Assembly (NCBI GenBank): GCA_041168165.1
Contig: JBEELK010000071.1
Location: forward strand, 1-33,032
From: SXPK01 sp041168165
GTDB lineage: Bacteria > Planctomycetota > UBA1135 > UBA2386
Direction: 5' to 3'
DNA length: 33,032 bases
The position numbers and the translations under genes were made by a program. The notes beneath the pieces are model-generated. The model was not told the origin of the DNA. It was given only the letters and a program-made list of their open reading frames with translations, and searched no databases. Position 1 is the first letter of the stretch, and every line of letters begins with the position of its first letter. This document shows, one piece after another, positions 14,967 through 23,819 of the stretch.

Positions 14967-15454
14967 TCGTCTACCTGCTGCGTCACGGCATCGCTGAGGA
15001 CTGGTCGCGCGGCGGCGACGCGCAGCGCGCGTTGACCGAAGAAGGCGTGATCCGCCTTCAGCGCGCGACGGTTGGATGGAAGCGCCTCGTCGAGCACATC
15101 GACCAGGTGTTCGTAAGCCCGCTGCTGCGCGCGCAAGAGACCGCCGCGATCTTCTGTGACGCCGTCGCGACGTGCGCGGAGCGCGTGGAGACCACGTTGC
15201 TCGTGCCAGAGGCGCGGCCGCTCGCTGCGCTAGAGATGATCCACTGCGCGCAACTCGAAGGCCGCCGCGGCATCGCATGCGTCGGGCATGAACCCAACCT
15301 TGGCGGCTTGTTGGGGCTATTGCTGACTGGCAGCGAACGCTCGGCGATCCCGTTCAAGAAGGGCATGCTCGCGGTCGTCGACCTCGAGAGCAGCGCGTCG
15401 ATGACGGGCAGGTTAGTGGCAGCGCTGAGTCAGCGCATGGCCGCGGGACTCTGA
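14963..15454 (+). CDS. sixA: SixA-type histidine phosphatase
   Basis: A 163-aa phosphohistidine phosphatase of the RHG (phosphoglycerate-mutase-like) superfamily. LLRHGIAED at 5-13 has the catalytic His8, SPLLRAQET at 52-60 is the second conserved strand, and CVGHEPNLGGLLGLLL near 106-121 has the second His109. E. coli SixA (161 aa) removes phosphate from phosphohistidine in the ArcB HPt domain and in PtsO/NPr. The partner here is unknown. The start is a GTG overlapping the rpiA stop by 4 bp and without its own ribosome-binding site, consistent with translational coupling. Confidence 0.9.
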   Translation: MIVYLLRHGIAEDWSRGGDAQRALTEEGVIRLQRATVGWKRLVEHIDQVFVSPLLRAQETAAIFCDAVATCAERVETTLLVPEARPLAALEMIHCAQLEGRRGIACVGHEPNLGGLLGLLLTGSERSAIPFKKGMLAVVDLESSASMTGRLVAALSQRMAAGL

Positions 15455-15470
15455 TCGCCCGCGGCGTGCG

Positions 15471-18400
15471 TCACTTGCCGGGCTTGCCGTCGGCGGGCGG
15501 CTTGGGCGCAGGTTGCTGCGGATGAAGCACGAGGCCCGACGCGCCACCGGGTCCGACTTGGATCGATTCGAGGATCTCGAACTCCTTCCATTCCTCGCCG
15601 GCATTGCAGTGCAGCGTGGCCCAGTAGTTCCCCGCATCCAGGTCGTTCGACGAGAACTCGCCGTCCTTTTGGACGCTGATGCCCTCCTCTTTTTCCGGCA
15701 ACCACTTGGTGCGGTCATTGGGCGCCGCCGGGTCTGCCTTGCGCATCGTCATCCACGCCCACTCCGGCGTGACGCCGATCGAAGAGTAGTCGACGCGGCC
15801 TTTGACCACGATGCTGGCGCGCAACCGAAGCACGATGTCCGCGCGCGGACGACCTGCCTCAGCGCGCACATCGCTCAATTCGCCACGGAACTTCTCGCCC
15901 TCGTTGCCCCAGTCGCGCATCTGCAGTGAGTAGTTGCCCTCGGGCACGCGCTCGAACGCGAACTTGCCTTCCGAGTCCGTGCGCTCGTTGCGCCAGATCT
16001 GGTCACTGCGACCCTCGGTCTTCTCGAAGGGCTCGCCGTTGGCGTTGACGAACACGTTGGCTGCGGGCGATCCATCGGGCTTGAGCACGATCCCGCGCAA
16101 CTCCGTGGTGCGGATGTCGATGACAAGGTCGCGCGACTGCCCCGCGACCACTTCGACTTGCGAAGACCACAGGTTCTCACCGCCGCCAGAGCCTGCGGGG
16201 CGCAGTTGGACCTGAATGCGGCCAGCCGGCACATCGCGCAACTCGAAACGACCTGCTGCATCGCACTTGGCGAGCCGGCGCGCTTGGCCATAGGCCTGCA
16301 TCGTTGCGCCTTCTGCTGGCAGGCCGTCGATTTGGACCACGCCAAAGATCTGCCCAACGGGTCCCTCATAGACCTCGCCGTCGAGCGTCAGCGCGCATGT
16401 CACGCCTTGGCCTGACACCACCGTGATCTCGCTGCGTGCAGACTCATCGCCCCACGCGTTTTGCATGGTCTCCACCATGCCACCTGGCGAGCGCATTGCT
16501 TCGATCGCAGGGATCGTCGACACGCTGTACTTGCCCGGCTGCAGCGCGCGCATCTTCCACGTGCCATCGAGCGCTGGCGTCGCAAACGTCGGGACGGACT
16601 CAACGGCCTGCGGCCGCGAACTCCACTCAAAGCGCGCTTCGGCGGCGATTGCGTACTTGCCCGCTTCGACCGGCTTGCCGCCGCGCATCAACGAGCCATC
16701 GATCCAACCGGGCTCCTGCATGCGGAGCACGACTTCGCCGTCCTTCACCGAGAATCGCGAATGCGTCATGCCCCACTTCGGATGCTCTGCGGTGGCGCGC
16801 CCTTCGTCAGAGCGAAGGTCCGTCACGGCGAGCATGCCTTCTTTGTCCGTGCGACCAGCGCAGATCGGGATCTCGACCGCGTCTTTGCCCGATTCTGCAA
16901 CGTAGATCGTGGCATTGCGAACTGGCACGTCGTTAGGACCGAGCACACGGACCGAGAAGTTGCGGCCCGGCTTCAAGTCGATCTGCGCTTCCGCGACGCC
17001 TGCGATGATCTCGACAGCGGCGCCGTCGGTCGCCGAACCTTCGGCCTTCGCGATCAATGTGTAGTGGCCAAGGGGAAGCTCGCGGATCTCGATGCGGCCG
17101 TCTTCGAGCTTGCTCATGCGGCTCTTGATGTCGAAGCCTGGCTGCATGCCGAGCATCGTCATCACAAACGCTTCATTGGGCCGCTTGCCTGGCAACAGTT
17201 TGAGTTGCGGCTCCGCGACTGGCCTGCCTTCGAGCGTCACGCGCACATGCAGCATCGACACCGACGGCAGCGTGACGAGCACATCGCGCAGCGTCGGCTG
17301 CGGCTCGGCCAACACCCAAGGGTCCTGCGGCGAACGGCGCGCGGCCGCAGTCGCGCGGCCGCGGCCAAAGCCCAGCGACGTGACGCGACCATCCTTGTCG
17401 GTGCTGCCCATGCGACTCGCGAAGTCGACGGGGATCACCGAGCTCGTCGTCGCCGCGACGACTTCTGCGCCAACGACGGGCTTGCCCGCAGCATCGACGA
17501 CCTTGACCGAGACCTCTTCGCCTTCGCGAAGGCGCAGTTCGCCGACATCGCGCGTCTGCCCAGCTTCAAACTTGATCGACTTCTTCAGCGTTGGCACGAG
17601 CTTGTCGTGCATCGCCGCGACCATGTTCATGCCAGGAGCTACGCCGACGAGACGGAACGTGCCATCGGCACCGCTGCGCGTCATCGGGAACGGCAACTGC
17701 TCGTAGACCTTCTCCACCCACGTTGGGAAGTCGACCACTTGCACCGGCGAGTTCTTCTCGCGGATCAGCAAGCAGCCCTTTGGATCGAGCCGCTCCATCG
17801 GAACGAAGTCCAACGCTTGCCCCGGAATGTCCGCGGCCATCACGAGCGCGCCCGCGATCGGATTGCCTTCGTCATCGAGCACCGTGCCGGTCGCGACGGC
17901 TGCGTCGTTGAGCACGATGTCGCCGAGGTCGAGCACTTCGCCGGGACTCGGAGTCCTCGACAACATCTGGTGCGTCGGCGCATCGGTGCCGATACCAGCG
18001 AGCATCAGGTAGAAGCCCTGAGGCCACACGCCGTTCATCAAGAACGTGCCATCGTCCGCGGTCATGACTTCGCCCGCGATGTAGCGCGGCTCTTCGGCCG
18101 GCAACTCGGCGAACGGATCGAAGCCCGGACGCATGATCGTGTCGATCGCGCCGCGATAGACGCGCACTCCGCAACGGGCCTGCGGCTCCTTCTTGTGATC
18201 GACGATGCGACCCTTGAAGCCGCACATCGCCGCGCGGATCTCGGGGTCGTCCTCGATGCTCGCTTCGGCGACTGCCATCGTCTCGCGCCGGGTCGTTGCA
18301 TCCGTCGTCTGCATCGACTGCTGCTCGCTCGACTGCGCCTCTGCCTCATTGGTGTCCGCGATGACGATCGGCGCATCGGTGGTCTGCGGCGGAGCCGCTG

Positions 18401-18482
18401 TGTTGGTGCCCAACTGCCATGCTGCGAATGCGATTGCAGCGACCGCGGCGAGGCCGACGAAGAACAGAGCGTTGCGTTGCAT
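15471..18482 (-). CDS. Large membrane-anchored carboxypeptidase-regulatory-like repeat protein (1003 aa)
   Basis: The largest of the four anchored repeat proteins. The start is MQRNALFF at 18482, with GGAG 7 bp upstream; 40 further codons are open upstream but lack signal-anchor character. The hydrophobic segment at about 6-23 (LFFVGLAAVAAIAFAAWQL) is a signal anchor, followed by a Thr/Ala/Gln-rich linker. At least eight regulatory-type beta modules can be picked out, for example FKGRIVDHKKEPQARCGVRVYRG, TVLDDEGNPIAGALVMA, VKVVDAAGKPVVGAEVVAA with TDKDGRVTSLG, GEVYEGPVGQIFGVVQIDGLPAEGATM and RGIVLKPDGSPAANVFVNANGEP with DSEGKFAFERVPEGNYSLQM. The C-terminus is Pro/Lys-rich. No catalytic domain is visible. 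It is last in the probable gyrA operon. Confidence 0.75.
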   Translation of the reverse strand: MQRNALFFVGLAAVAAIAFAAWQLGTNTAAPPQTTDAPIVIADTNEAEAQSSEQQSMQTTDATTRRETMAVAEASIEDDPEIRAAMCGFKGRIVDHKKEPQARCGVRVYRGAIDTIMRPGFDPFAELPAEEPRYIAGEVMTADDGTFLMNGVWPQGFYLMLAGIGTDAPTHQMLSRTPSPGEVLDLGDIVLNDAAVATGTVLDDEGNPIAGALVMAADIPGQALDFVPMERLDPKGCLLIREKNSPVQVVDFPTWVEKVYEQLPFPMTRSGADGTFRLVGVAPGMNMVAAMHDKLVPTLKKSIKFEAGQTRDVGELRLREGEEVSVKVVDAAGKPVVGAEVVAATTSSVIPVDFASRMGSTDKDGRVTSLGFGRGRATAAARRSPQDPWVLAEPQPTLRDVLVTLPSVSMLHVRVTLEGRPVAEPQLKLLPGKRPNEAFVMTMLGMQPGFDIKSRMSKLEDGRIEIRELPLGHYTLIAKAEGSATDGAAVEIIAGVAEAQIDLKPGRNFSVRVLGPNDVPVRNATIYVAESGKDAVEIPICAGRTDKEGMLAVTDLRSDEGRATAEHPKWGMTHSRFSVKDGEVVLRMQEPGWIDGSLMRGGKPVEAGKYAIAAEARFEWSSRPQAVESVPTFATPALDGTWKMRALQPGKYSVSTIPAIEAMRSPGGMVETMQNAWGDESARSEITVVSGQGVTCALTLDGEVYEGPVGQIFGVVQIDGLPAEGATMQAYGQARRLAKCDAAGRFELRDVPAGRIQVQLRPAGSGGGENLWSSQVEVVAGQSRDLVIDIRTTELRGIVLKPDGSPAANVFVNANGEPFEKTEGRSDQIWRNERTDSEGKFAFERVPEGNYSLQMRDWGNEGEKFRGELSDVRAEAGRPRADIVLRLRASIVVKGRVDYSSIGVTPEWAWMTMRKADPAAPNDRTKWLPEKEEGISVQKDGEFSSNDLDAGNYWATLHCNAGEEWKEFEILESIQVGPGGASGLVLHPQQPAPKPPADGKPGK

Positions 18483-18565
18483 CCAAAGACTCCGCGTGAG
18501 GGTTTCGGGCGAGGTCGCCGCCGTGGCCTGCCGACGCGCTGCTTCTGTCAGCGCGCAGTAGGTGG

Positions 18566-19126
18566 TCAGCGAGATCGCGAGTCGGATTCGCTGCTGCGCC
18601 ACATCGCAAGCGCAGCAAGCACAAGAGCATGATCGATCGCGCCCGAACGGATCAGCGCATCGACCTCGGTCACCGGCACGAGTTGGACTTCGATGTCCTC
18701 GCCCGGATCCATGTGCAGGTCGCCGACCTTACGACAACCGGTCGCAAGGTAGGCGTGGCAGCGATTGGTGAATATTGCCGGATTGGGCGTCATCACGCCC
18801 AGAGGCCGAAGTTCGCCGTGCAGAAAGCCTGTTTCTTCGCGCAGTTCGCGCGCAGCGGCTGCAGCTGGATCGGTCTCGTGCGGATCGATGAGCCCGCCGG
18901 GGATCTCCAACGAGAACTGCTTGGTCCCGTGGCGGTATTGGCGCACCAGCAGGAGCTGCTCGTCTTCCGTGATCGCGACGACGTTGACCCAGTCGGGCGT
19001 GCGCACGAGGAAGAAGCCGATCTCGGCGCCTGTGCGCGGCGAGCGACGACGCGACTTCACGACGTCGAAGACCTTGTAGCGAACGAGCGACTCTTCGCTG
19101 ACTTGCTCCCAATCGCCAAGCGGCAT
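18566..19126 (-). CDS. NUDIX hydrolase, ADP-ribose-pyrophosphatase-like
   Basis: A 186-aa protein with a complete Nudix box, GGLIDPHETDPAAAAARELREETGFL, fitting G-x5-E-x7-REUxEExGU. The surroundings (FFLVRTPDWVNVVAITEDEQLLLVRQYRHGTKQFSLEIPGG, then PLGVMTPNPAIFTNRCHAYLATGC) resemble the NudF/ADP-ribose and sugar-nucleotide pyrophosphatase branch: VRQYRHG and E-x-PGG are its typical signature. It would hydrolyse a nucleoside diphosphate linked to another moiety; the exact substrate is uncertain. GGGAG lies 5 bp before the ATG. It sits 23 bp after one anchored repeat gene and 83 bp before another. Confidence 0.9.
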   Translation of the reverse strand: MPLGDWEQVSEESLVRYKVFDVVKSRRRSPRTGAEIGFFLVRTPDWVNVVAITEDEQLLLVRQYRHGTKQFSLEIPGGLIDPHETDPAAAAARELREETGFLHGELRPLGVMTPNPAIFTNRCHAYLATGCRKVGDLHMDPGEDIEVQLVPVTEVDALIRSGAIDHALVLAALAMWRSSESDSRSR

Positions 19127-19149
19127 GCGTGCTCCCGTGCTGTCTCTGT

Positions 19150-20832
19150 TCAGCGTCGCCGTGCGGCGACGCGAAGTCCGGTGATGGTCGCGCCTTTCTG
19201 CGCATCGGTGCGCACGCCGCGCCTTTCGTCCTGCGAGCCGTCGATCGGCTGCACGAGACCAGGACCGAACGTGGCGACTTCAAGAACGAACGAACCGTCG
19301 GCACCCGTGGTCACGGCTTGCGGCAACGACATCGCTCCGCCGCCGAGGATGCGGCGCTCCGACGGCGCTGCGCCTTGGCTCTGGTCCGCGACGAAGCGAA
19401 CGCCCATGCGCGGCATCGGTGCGCCATTGGCGTCGACGACGACGCCGCTGATGCGCGCGGTGAGGCCGAGTTCGATGCGCTGCTCTTGCGACGAAGGCCA
19501 CAGTTCGATGAACGCTTCTGCGCCCGGATTGACCAACTCCGAGTGCGTGAGGAACCCATCGGCGCCCGCGTTGAGACGAAGCGCTTCCGAGCCAGCGAAC
19601 GCGATCGCGAAATAGCCTTCGTCATCGCACGGCACGACGATCGGCGCGCCGTTGTCGACGAGCAGCGACGCCGTCGCAGAGCGCAACGGCTCGCCTTTGC
19701 CCGCGGCGACGATGCGCCCGCGCACAGAGCTCTTTGGCAGCGCGACGAGGCTCAGTTGCAGCGCGTCAGCAGGTGGCGCAAACGGGCCGAGCACAGCGGT
19801 CGCGTGGTCGCGATGGCGCACGCGCAAACGGCGCTCGCCGATTGCGAACGGTCCGATCGAAAACGCTCCAGTCTCATCGCTGCGCGCGACGAGGCGCAGC
19901 GGATCGCCGCCATCGACTTCGATCCAAGCGCCTTGCACGACGGCGCCTTGCTCCGATCGCACGACGCCACGCAACTGCGCGCCGGGCAGCAGTGCCACTT
20001 GGATCGGCCCGCGCGCGAAGTCGTCCGTGCTGGTCTCGAACGCGCAGCAGAAGCCGTCTGGCGTCGCGGCCTCGATCGCAAACTTGCCGCTCTCCACGAA
20101 CGCGATCTCGTCCTCGCCGCGCAGCACGTGCACGAACGCCGCGTTGTGGAAGCCGAGTTGCACGTGCAATTCAGGCACCGCGCGAACGCCCGCGAGCGTG
20201 CGCTGCTCGCGCCACGCGCGCTGCGTCTCCTCAGCTGCGACGCGAATCTTCTCCGGCATCGGCTGGTCCGCGGCATCGCTGCGCAGCGGCTTTGCGATCA
20301 CGCAGACTTCGTCAGGCACGCTGCCATCGGGCCTGCGGAAGCGAAACTTCGCGCGCGCGCTGAACTCATCGCGAATGAGCCGAACTTGCTGCGGCGCGCC
20401 TTCGGTCGTTCCGATCTGTGTTGGCGCCATGCGCAGCAGATAGCCAGCGCGCGCGACCATCAGTTGCGATGGCTTGCCGAGCGGCAGCGGCGCGATGCCT
20501 CGCGCATCCGTCCACGCGATCGCGGCTTCGTCCACCGCTTCGCGCAGGCGATACACAGCTGCGCCTTCGACCGGAGTGCCGCTCGTCGCGTCCATCACCT
20601 GCAACACCGCAGTGACCTCGGTCGCGAGGCCCTCGGGCACGCGCTGCGGTTGCAGCGCCGTTGCGGTCGCGTTGGCCGCAGGTTGCGCAACGGACATCGC
20701 AGCATCAGGGACCGCGGGCGCCGTCACGCCATCGCCGGGCATCGCGGGCGCGACCTCGCCGTCGGTCGACAGCAGCGCATAGATGGCAAGCGCTGCAAGC
20801 AACGCAAGCACCAGCGCGATGAAGGCGCGCAT
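19150..20832 (-). CDS. Membrane-anchored carboxypeptidase-regulatory-like repeat protein (560 aa)
   Basis: The N-terminus MRAFIALVLALLAALAIYALL is a signal anchor or uncleaved signal, followed by an Ala/Pro/Thr-rich linker to about residue 68. Beta modules of the regulatory-domain type follow: VLQVMDATSGTPVEGAAVYRL with TDARGIAPLPLG, LRGVVRSEQGAVVQGAWIEVDG with SDETGAFSIG, VRGRIVAAGKGEPLRSATASLL with DDEGYFAIAF, and ISGVVVDANGAPMPRMGVRFVAD with TTGADGSFVLEV. The TGADGSF/DETGAF turns are characteristic. No active-site motif is visible. It follows yqeY by 9 bp and precedes the NUDIX gene by 23 bp in the probable gyrA operon. Confidence 0.75.
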   Translation of the reverse strand: MRAFIALVLALLAALAIYALLSTDGEVAPAMPGDGVTAPAVPDAAMSVAQPAANATATALQPQRVPEGLATEVTAVLQVMDATSGTPVEGAAVYRLREAVDEAAIAWTDARGIAPLPLGKPSQLMVARAGYLLRMAPTQIGTTEGAPQQVRLIRDEFSARAKFRFRRPDGSVPDEVCVIAKPLRSDAADQPMPEKIRVAAEETQRAWREQRTLAGVRAVPELHVQLGFHNAAFVHVLRGEDEIAFVESGKFAIEAATPDGFCCAFETSTDDFARGPIQVALLPGAQLRGVVRSEQGAVVQGAWIEVDGGDPLRLVARSDETGAFSIGPFAIGERRLRVRHRDHATAVLGPFAPPADALQLSLVALPKSSVRGRIVAAGKGEPLRSATASLLVDNGAPIVVPCDDEGYFAIAFAGSEALRLNAGADGFLTHSELVNPGAEAFIELWPSSQEQRIELGLTARISGVVVDANGAPMPRMGVRFVADQSQGAAPSERRILGGGAMSLPQAVTTGADGSFVLEVATFGPGLVQPIDGSQDERRGVRTDAQKGATITGLRVAARRR

Positions 20833-20841
20833 CGAATCGAC

Positions 20842-21288
20842 TCAGCCGAGCTGGCGCAGCGCTTCCTGCACCAGCTTGCCGTCGGCGACGCCCTTGTAGC
20901 GCGACTGCCACTCCTTCATGAAGCGGCCCGTGTCCTTGCCACCCTGGTAGCCGATCTCGGCGGCCACTGCTTTGACCTTGTCCGCGATCTCGGCGGCGGA
21001 CATCTGCTGCGGCAGATACGCGGAGATCACCGCGATCTCCGCTTGCTCCTTCGCGGCGATCTCGGCGCGCCCGGCAGCGGTCGCTTGCGCAACCGAGTCC
21101 TGGCGCGTTTTGACCGCCTTCTGCAGCACCGCGATTTCGTCGGCCTCGCTCAGCGCGTCGATCTTGGCGTCGATCGCGCGCTTCTTGATCTCGCTGATCA
21201 GCATGCGAATGACTTCGAGCCGCGGCTTGTCGCCGCTCTTCATCGCGGCCTTCATGTCGGCAGTGAGCCGTTCTTGGTATGCGCCCAT
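20842..21288 (-). CDS. yqeY: GatB/YqeY domain protein
   Basis: A 148-aa stand-alone YqeY domain, normal in length for the family. Recognisable blocks are MKSGDKPRLEVIRMLISEIKKRAIDAK, AVLQKAVKTRQDSVAQATAAGR, EIAVISAYLPQQMSAAEI and GYQGGKDTGRFMKEW. The domain matches the C-terminal tail domain of the GatB amidotransferase subunit, which binds the tRNA elbow; the role of stand-alone YqeY is not firmly established. The start was chosen from the family N-terminus (MGAYQERLTADMK) and GGAG 6 bp upstream. It lies 17 bp after gyrA, so the two are probably cotranscribed. Confidence 0.93.
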   Translation of the reverse strand: MGAYQERLTADMKAAMKSGDKPRLEVIRMLISEIKKRAIDAKIDALSEADEIAVLQKAVKTRQDSVAQATAAGRAEIAAKEQAEIAVISAYLPQQMSAAEIADKVKAVAAEIGYQGGKDTGRFMKEWQSRYKGVADGKLVQEALRQLG

Positions 21289-21305
21289 GGTGTGCTCCAG
21301 TTCGG

Positions 21306-23819
21306 CTACTTGGTGTCGGTGGAAGGGGTGTCCGGCGAAGCGGGCGTCGTTGGCTGCGCTGCCGCGGCATCCGGCTCTTCGCTCGGAATGCGCGCGACGG
21401 ACACGAGGCGATCGCCTTCGTTGAGCGCGATGCAGCGAACGCCCTGCGTGGCGCGGCCGATGACGCTGATGTCGATCACCTTGGTGCGGACGATCTGGCC
21501 GTCCTTGGTGATCAACATCACTTCGTCGACGTCGCGCACCGCGAGCAAGTTGACGACCTTGCCGTTGCGCTCGCTGGTGCGGATGTCGATGAGGCCTTGG
21601 CCGCCGCGGCCTTGCACTCGGTACTCCTCGACGTTGGTGCGCTTGCCATAGCCGTTCTCGCACACGGTGAGCAGCGTCTCGTCGCCGCTGCAGACCACCA
21701 TGTCGACAACCTCGTCGCCTTCCTGCGGGCGGATGCCCCACACGCCGGTCGCGCCGCGACCCATCGCGCGCGCATCGTCCTCGTTGAAGCGAATCGCCAT
21801 GCCGCCCTTCGTGCCGAGCACGATGGTCTGGCCGGGCGCGCACAACGAGACGCCGACGAGCTTGTCATCGAGCTCGAGGCCCACGGCGATGATGCCGTTG
21901 GCGCGCGGGCGGCTGTAGTCGGACAGCTTGCTCTTCTTGATGAGGCCGTTCTTGGTCGCCGTCACGAGATAGCGCTGCTCGTCGAATGCGTCGACGCGCA
22001 GGATCGCGGTGATCTTGTGGCCTTCCTCGACCTCGACGACGTTGGCCAAGGAGCGACCCTTCGCCGTGCGGCCGTAGCTCGGCATCTCGAAGACGCGCTT
22101 CCAGTAGACGCGGCCCTTGTCGGTGAAGAACAGCAAGTAGTCGTGCGTGCTCGCGACGAAGAGGTTCCACAGGAAGTCGCCGTCCTTGGTCTCCGCGCCC
22201 GTCACGCCCTTTCCGCCGCGGCCTTGCGTGCGGTACTGATCGAGCGCCGTGCGCTTGATGTAGCCCTCGTGCGTGACGGTGACGACCATCATCTCTTCCG
22301 CGATGAGGTCTTCGTCGATGAACGAGCTGACTTCTTCGTCGGAGATGATCGTGCGGCGCGCGTCGCCGTACTTCTCGACCATGTCGCGCAGGTCCTGACG
22401 GATCAGGTTGATGAGCACGATGCGGTCCGAAAGGATCTGGTTGTAGCCAGCGATCTCGGCGAGCACTTCCTTGTGCTCTGCTTCGAGCTTGTCGATCTCA
22501 AGGCCCGTGAGCCGCGCGAGACGCATGTCGAGGATCGCGCGAGCTTGCACGTCGGACAGCGTGAAGCGCTCCATGAGGCGCGTGCGCGCCTCGTCGACGT
22601 TGGCCGACTTCTTGATGATCTCGACGACCTCGTCGATGTTCTGCACGGCGATGCGCAGGCCATCGATGATGTGCAGCCGGTCTTGCGCCTTCTTGAGCAA
22701 GAAGCGCGTGCGCCGCGTGATCACGTCGATGCGGTGATCGCGATACGCCTCGATCATCGCCTTGAACGGCAGCGTGCGCGGACGGCCGTCCTGAATCGCC
22801 AAGTTGATGATCGAGAACGTCGTCTGCAACGGCGACAGCTTGAACAGCTGGTTGACCGTGACAGTCTCATCATCGACGCCGCGCTTCAGCTCGATCACGA
22901 GGCGCAGGCCCACGCGATCGTTCGATTCGTCGTTCGCGTCCGAGATCGAATCGATCTGGTCGTTCTTCACGAGCTGCGTGATGCGCTCGAGGATCGTGGT
23001 CGTCTTGACCTGGTATGGCACCTCCGTGAAGACGAGGAGCTTGCGGCCCTTCTTCTCTTCGACGTGATACTTGGCGCGCACCGACACTTGGCCGCGGCCC
23101 GTCGCATACGCGTTGCGGATGCCGCTGCGCCCCATCACCGTGCCGCCCGTCGGGAAGTCGGGACCAGACACGAGGGTCAGCAGTTCGTCGAGCGTGACAT
23201 CCGGCTTGTCGAGCACGCGCTCGATTGCGGCGGCCACTTCGCGCAGGTTGTGCGGCGCGAGGCTCGCGGCCATGCCGACGGCGATGCCCGTGGAGCCGTT
23301 GCAGATCAGGTTGGGGAAGCGACCCGGCAACACGACCGGCTGCATGCGCGTGTTGTCGTAGTTGGGGACCTCGTCGACAGCTTCCTTGTCGAGGTCCTCG
23401 AGCATGTGCGTCGCGGGATACGCGAGGCGCGCTTCCGTGTAACGCATCGCCGCTGGCGGACTGCCGTCGATCGCGCCGAAGTTGCCCTGCGGATCGACGA
23501 GCGGGTAACGCATCGTGAACGGCTGCGCCATGCCGACCAACGTCGGGTAGACGACCGCTTCGCCGTGCGGGTGGTAGTTACCCGAGGTGTCGCCCGCGAT
23601 CTTCGCGCACTTACGGTGCTTGCTGCGCGGGCCGAGGTTGAGGTCATCCATCGCCTTCAGCACGCGGCGCTGGCTCGGCTTCAGGCCGTCGCGCACGTCG
23701 GGCAGAGCGCGACTGAGGATCACGCTCATCGAGTAGTTGAGGTAACTCTCGCGCATCTCGCGCTCGATCAGCAGGTCGGTGATCCGGCCGCTGTTCAGCG
23801 GTGGGTTCTTTTCAGTCAT
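21306..23819 (-). CDS. gyrA: DNA gyrase subunit A
   Basis: An 837-aa type IIA topoisomerase A subunit: DNA cleavage and reunion, with GyrB (not in the window) supplying ATPase. The start MTEKNPPLNSGRITDLLIE is the normal family N-terminus. The catalytic Arg126-Tyr127 lies in AAMRYTEARL. The C-terminal beta-pinwheel has a GyrA-box-like RTQGRGGKGV, supporting gyrase over topoisomerase IV, followed by the other blade repeats (GRTAKGRSLANV, GGMAIRFNEDDARAMGRGATGV, RATQGVRCIAL). In the quinolone region GNYHPHGEAVVYPT, positions equivalent to E. coli Ser83 and Asp87 are Ala88 and Pro92. It is first in a probable operon with yqeY, two anchored repeat proteins and a NUDIX hydrolase. Confidence 0.97.
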   Translation of the reverse strand: MTEKNPPLNSGRITDLLIEREMRESYLNYSMSVILSRALPDVRDGLKPSQRRVLKAMDDLNLGPRSKHRKCAKIAGDTSGNYHPHGEAVVYPTLVGMAQPFTMRYPLVDPQGNFGAIDGSPPAAMRYTEARLAYPATHMLEDLDKEAVDEVPNYDNTRMQPVVLPGRFPNLICNGSTGIAVGMAASLAPHNLREVAAAIERVLDKPDVTLDELLTLVSGPDFPTGGTVMGRSGIRNAYATGRGQVSVRAKYHVEEKKGRKLLVFTEVPYQVKTTTILERITQLVKNDQIDSISDANDESNDRVGLRLVIELKRGVDDETVTVNQLFKLSPLQTTFSIINLAIQDGRPRTLPFKAMIEAYRDHRIDVITRRTRFLLKKAQDRLHIIDGLRIAVQNIDEVVEIIKKSANVDEARTRLMERFTLSDVQARAILDMRLARLTGLEIDKLEAEHKEVLAEIAGYNQILSDRIVLINLIRQDLRDMVEKYGDARRTIISDEEVSSFIDEDLIAEEMMVVTVTHEGYIKRTALDQYRTQGRGGKGVTGAETKDGDFLWNLFVASTHDYLLFFTDKGRVYWKRVFEMPSYGRTAKGRSLANVVEVEEGHKITAILRVDAFDEQRYLVTATKNGLIKKSKLSDYSRPRANGIIAVGLELDDKLVGVSLCAPGQTIVLGTKGGMAIRFNEDDARAMGRGATGVWGIRPQEGDEVVDMVVCSGDETLLTVCENGYGKRTNVEEYRVQGRGGQGLIDIRTSERNGKVVNLLAVRDVDEVMLITKDGQIVRTKVIDISVIGRATQGVRCIALNEGDRLVSVARIPSEEPDAAAAQPTTPASPDTPSTDTK

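Noticed and set aside
14196..15278. Upstream extension of the 427-aa anchored repeat protein to 788 aa
   Set aside because: The extension lies antisense to rpiA and sixA, is Arg/His-rich noise, and the GTG at 14195 has a ribosome-binding site and a sensible signal-anchor topology.
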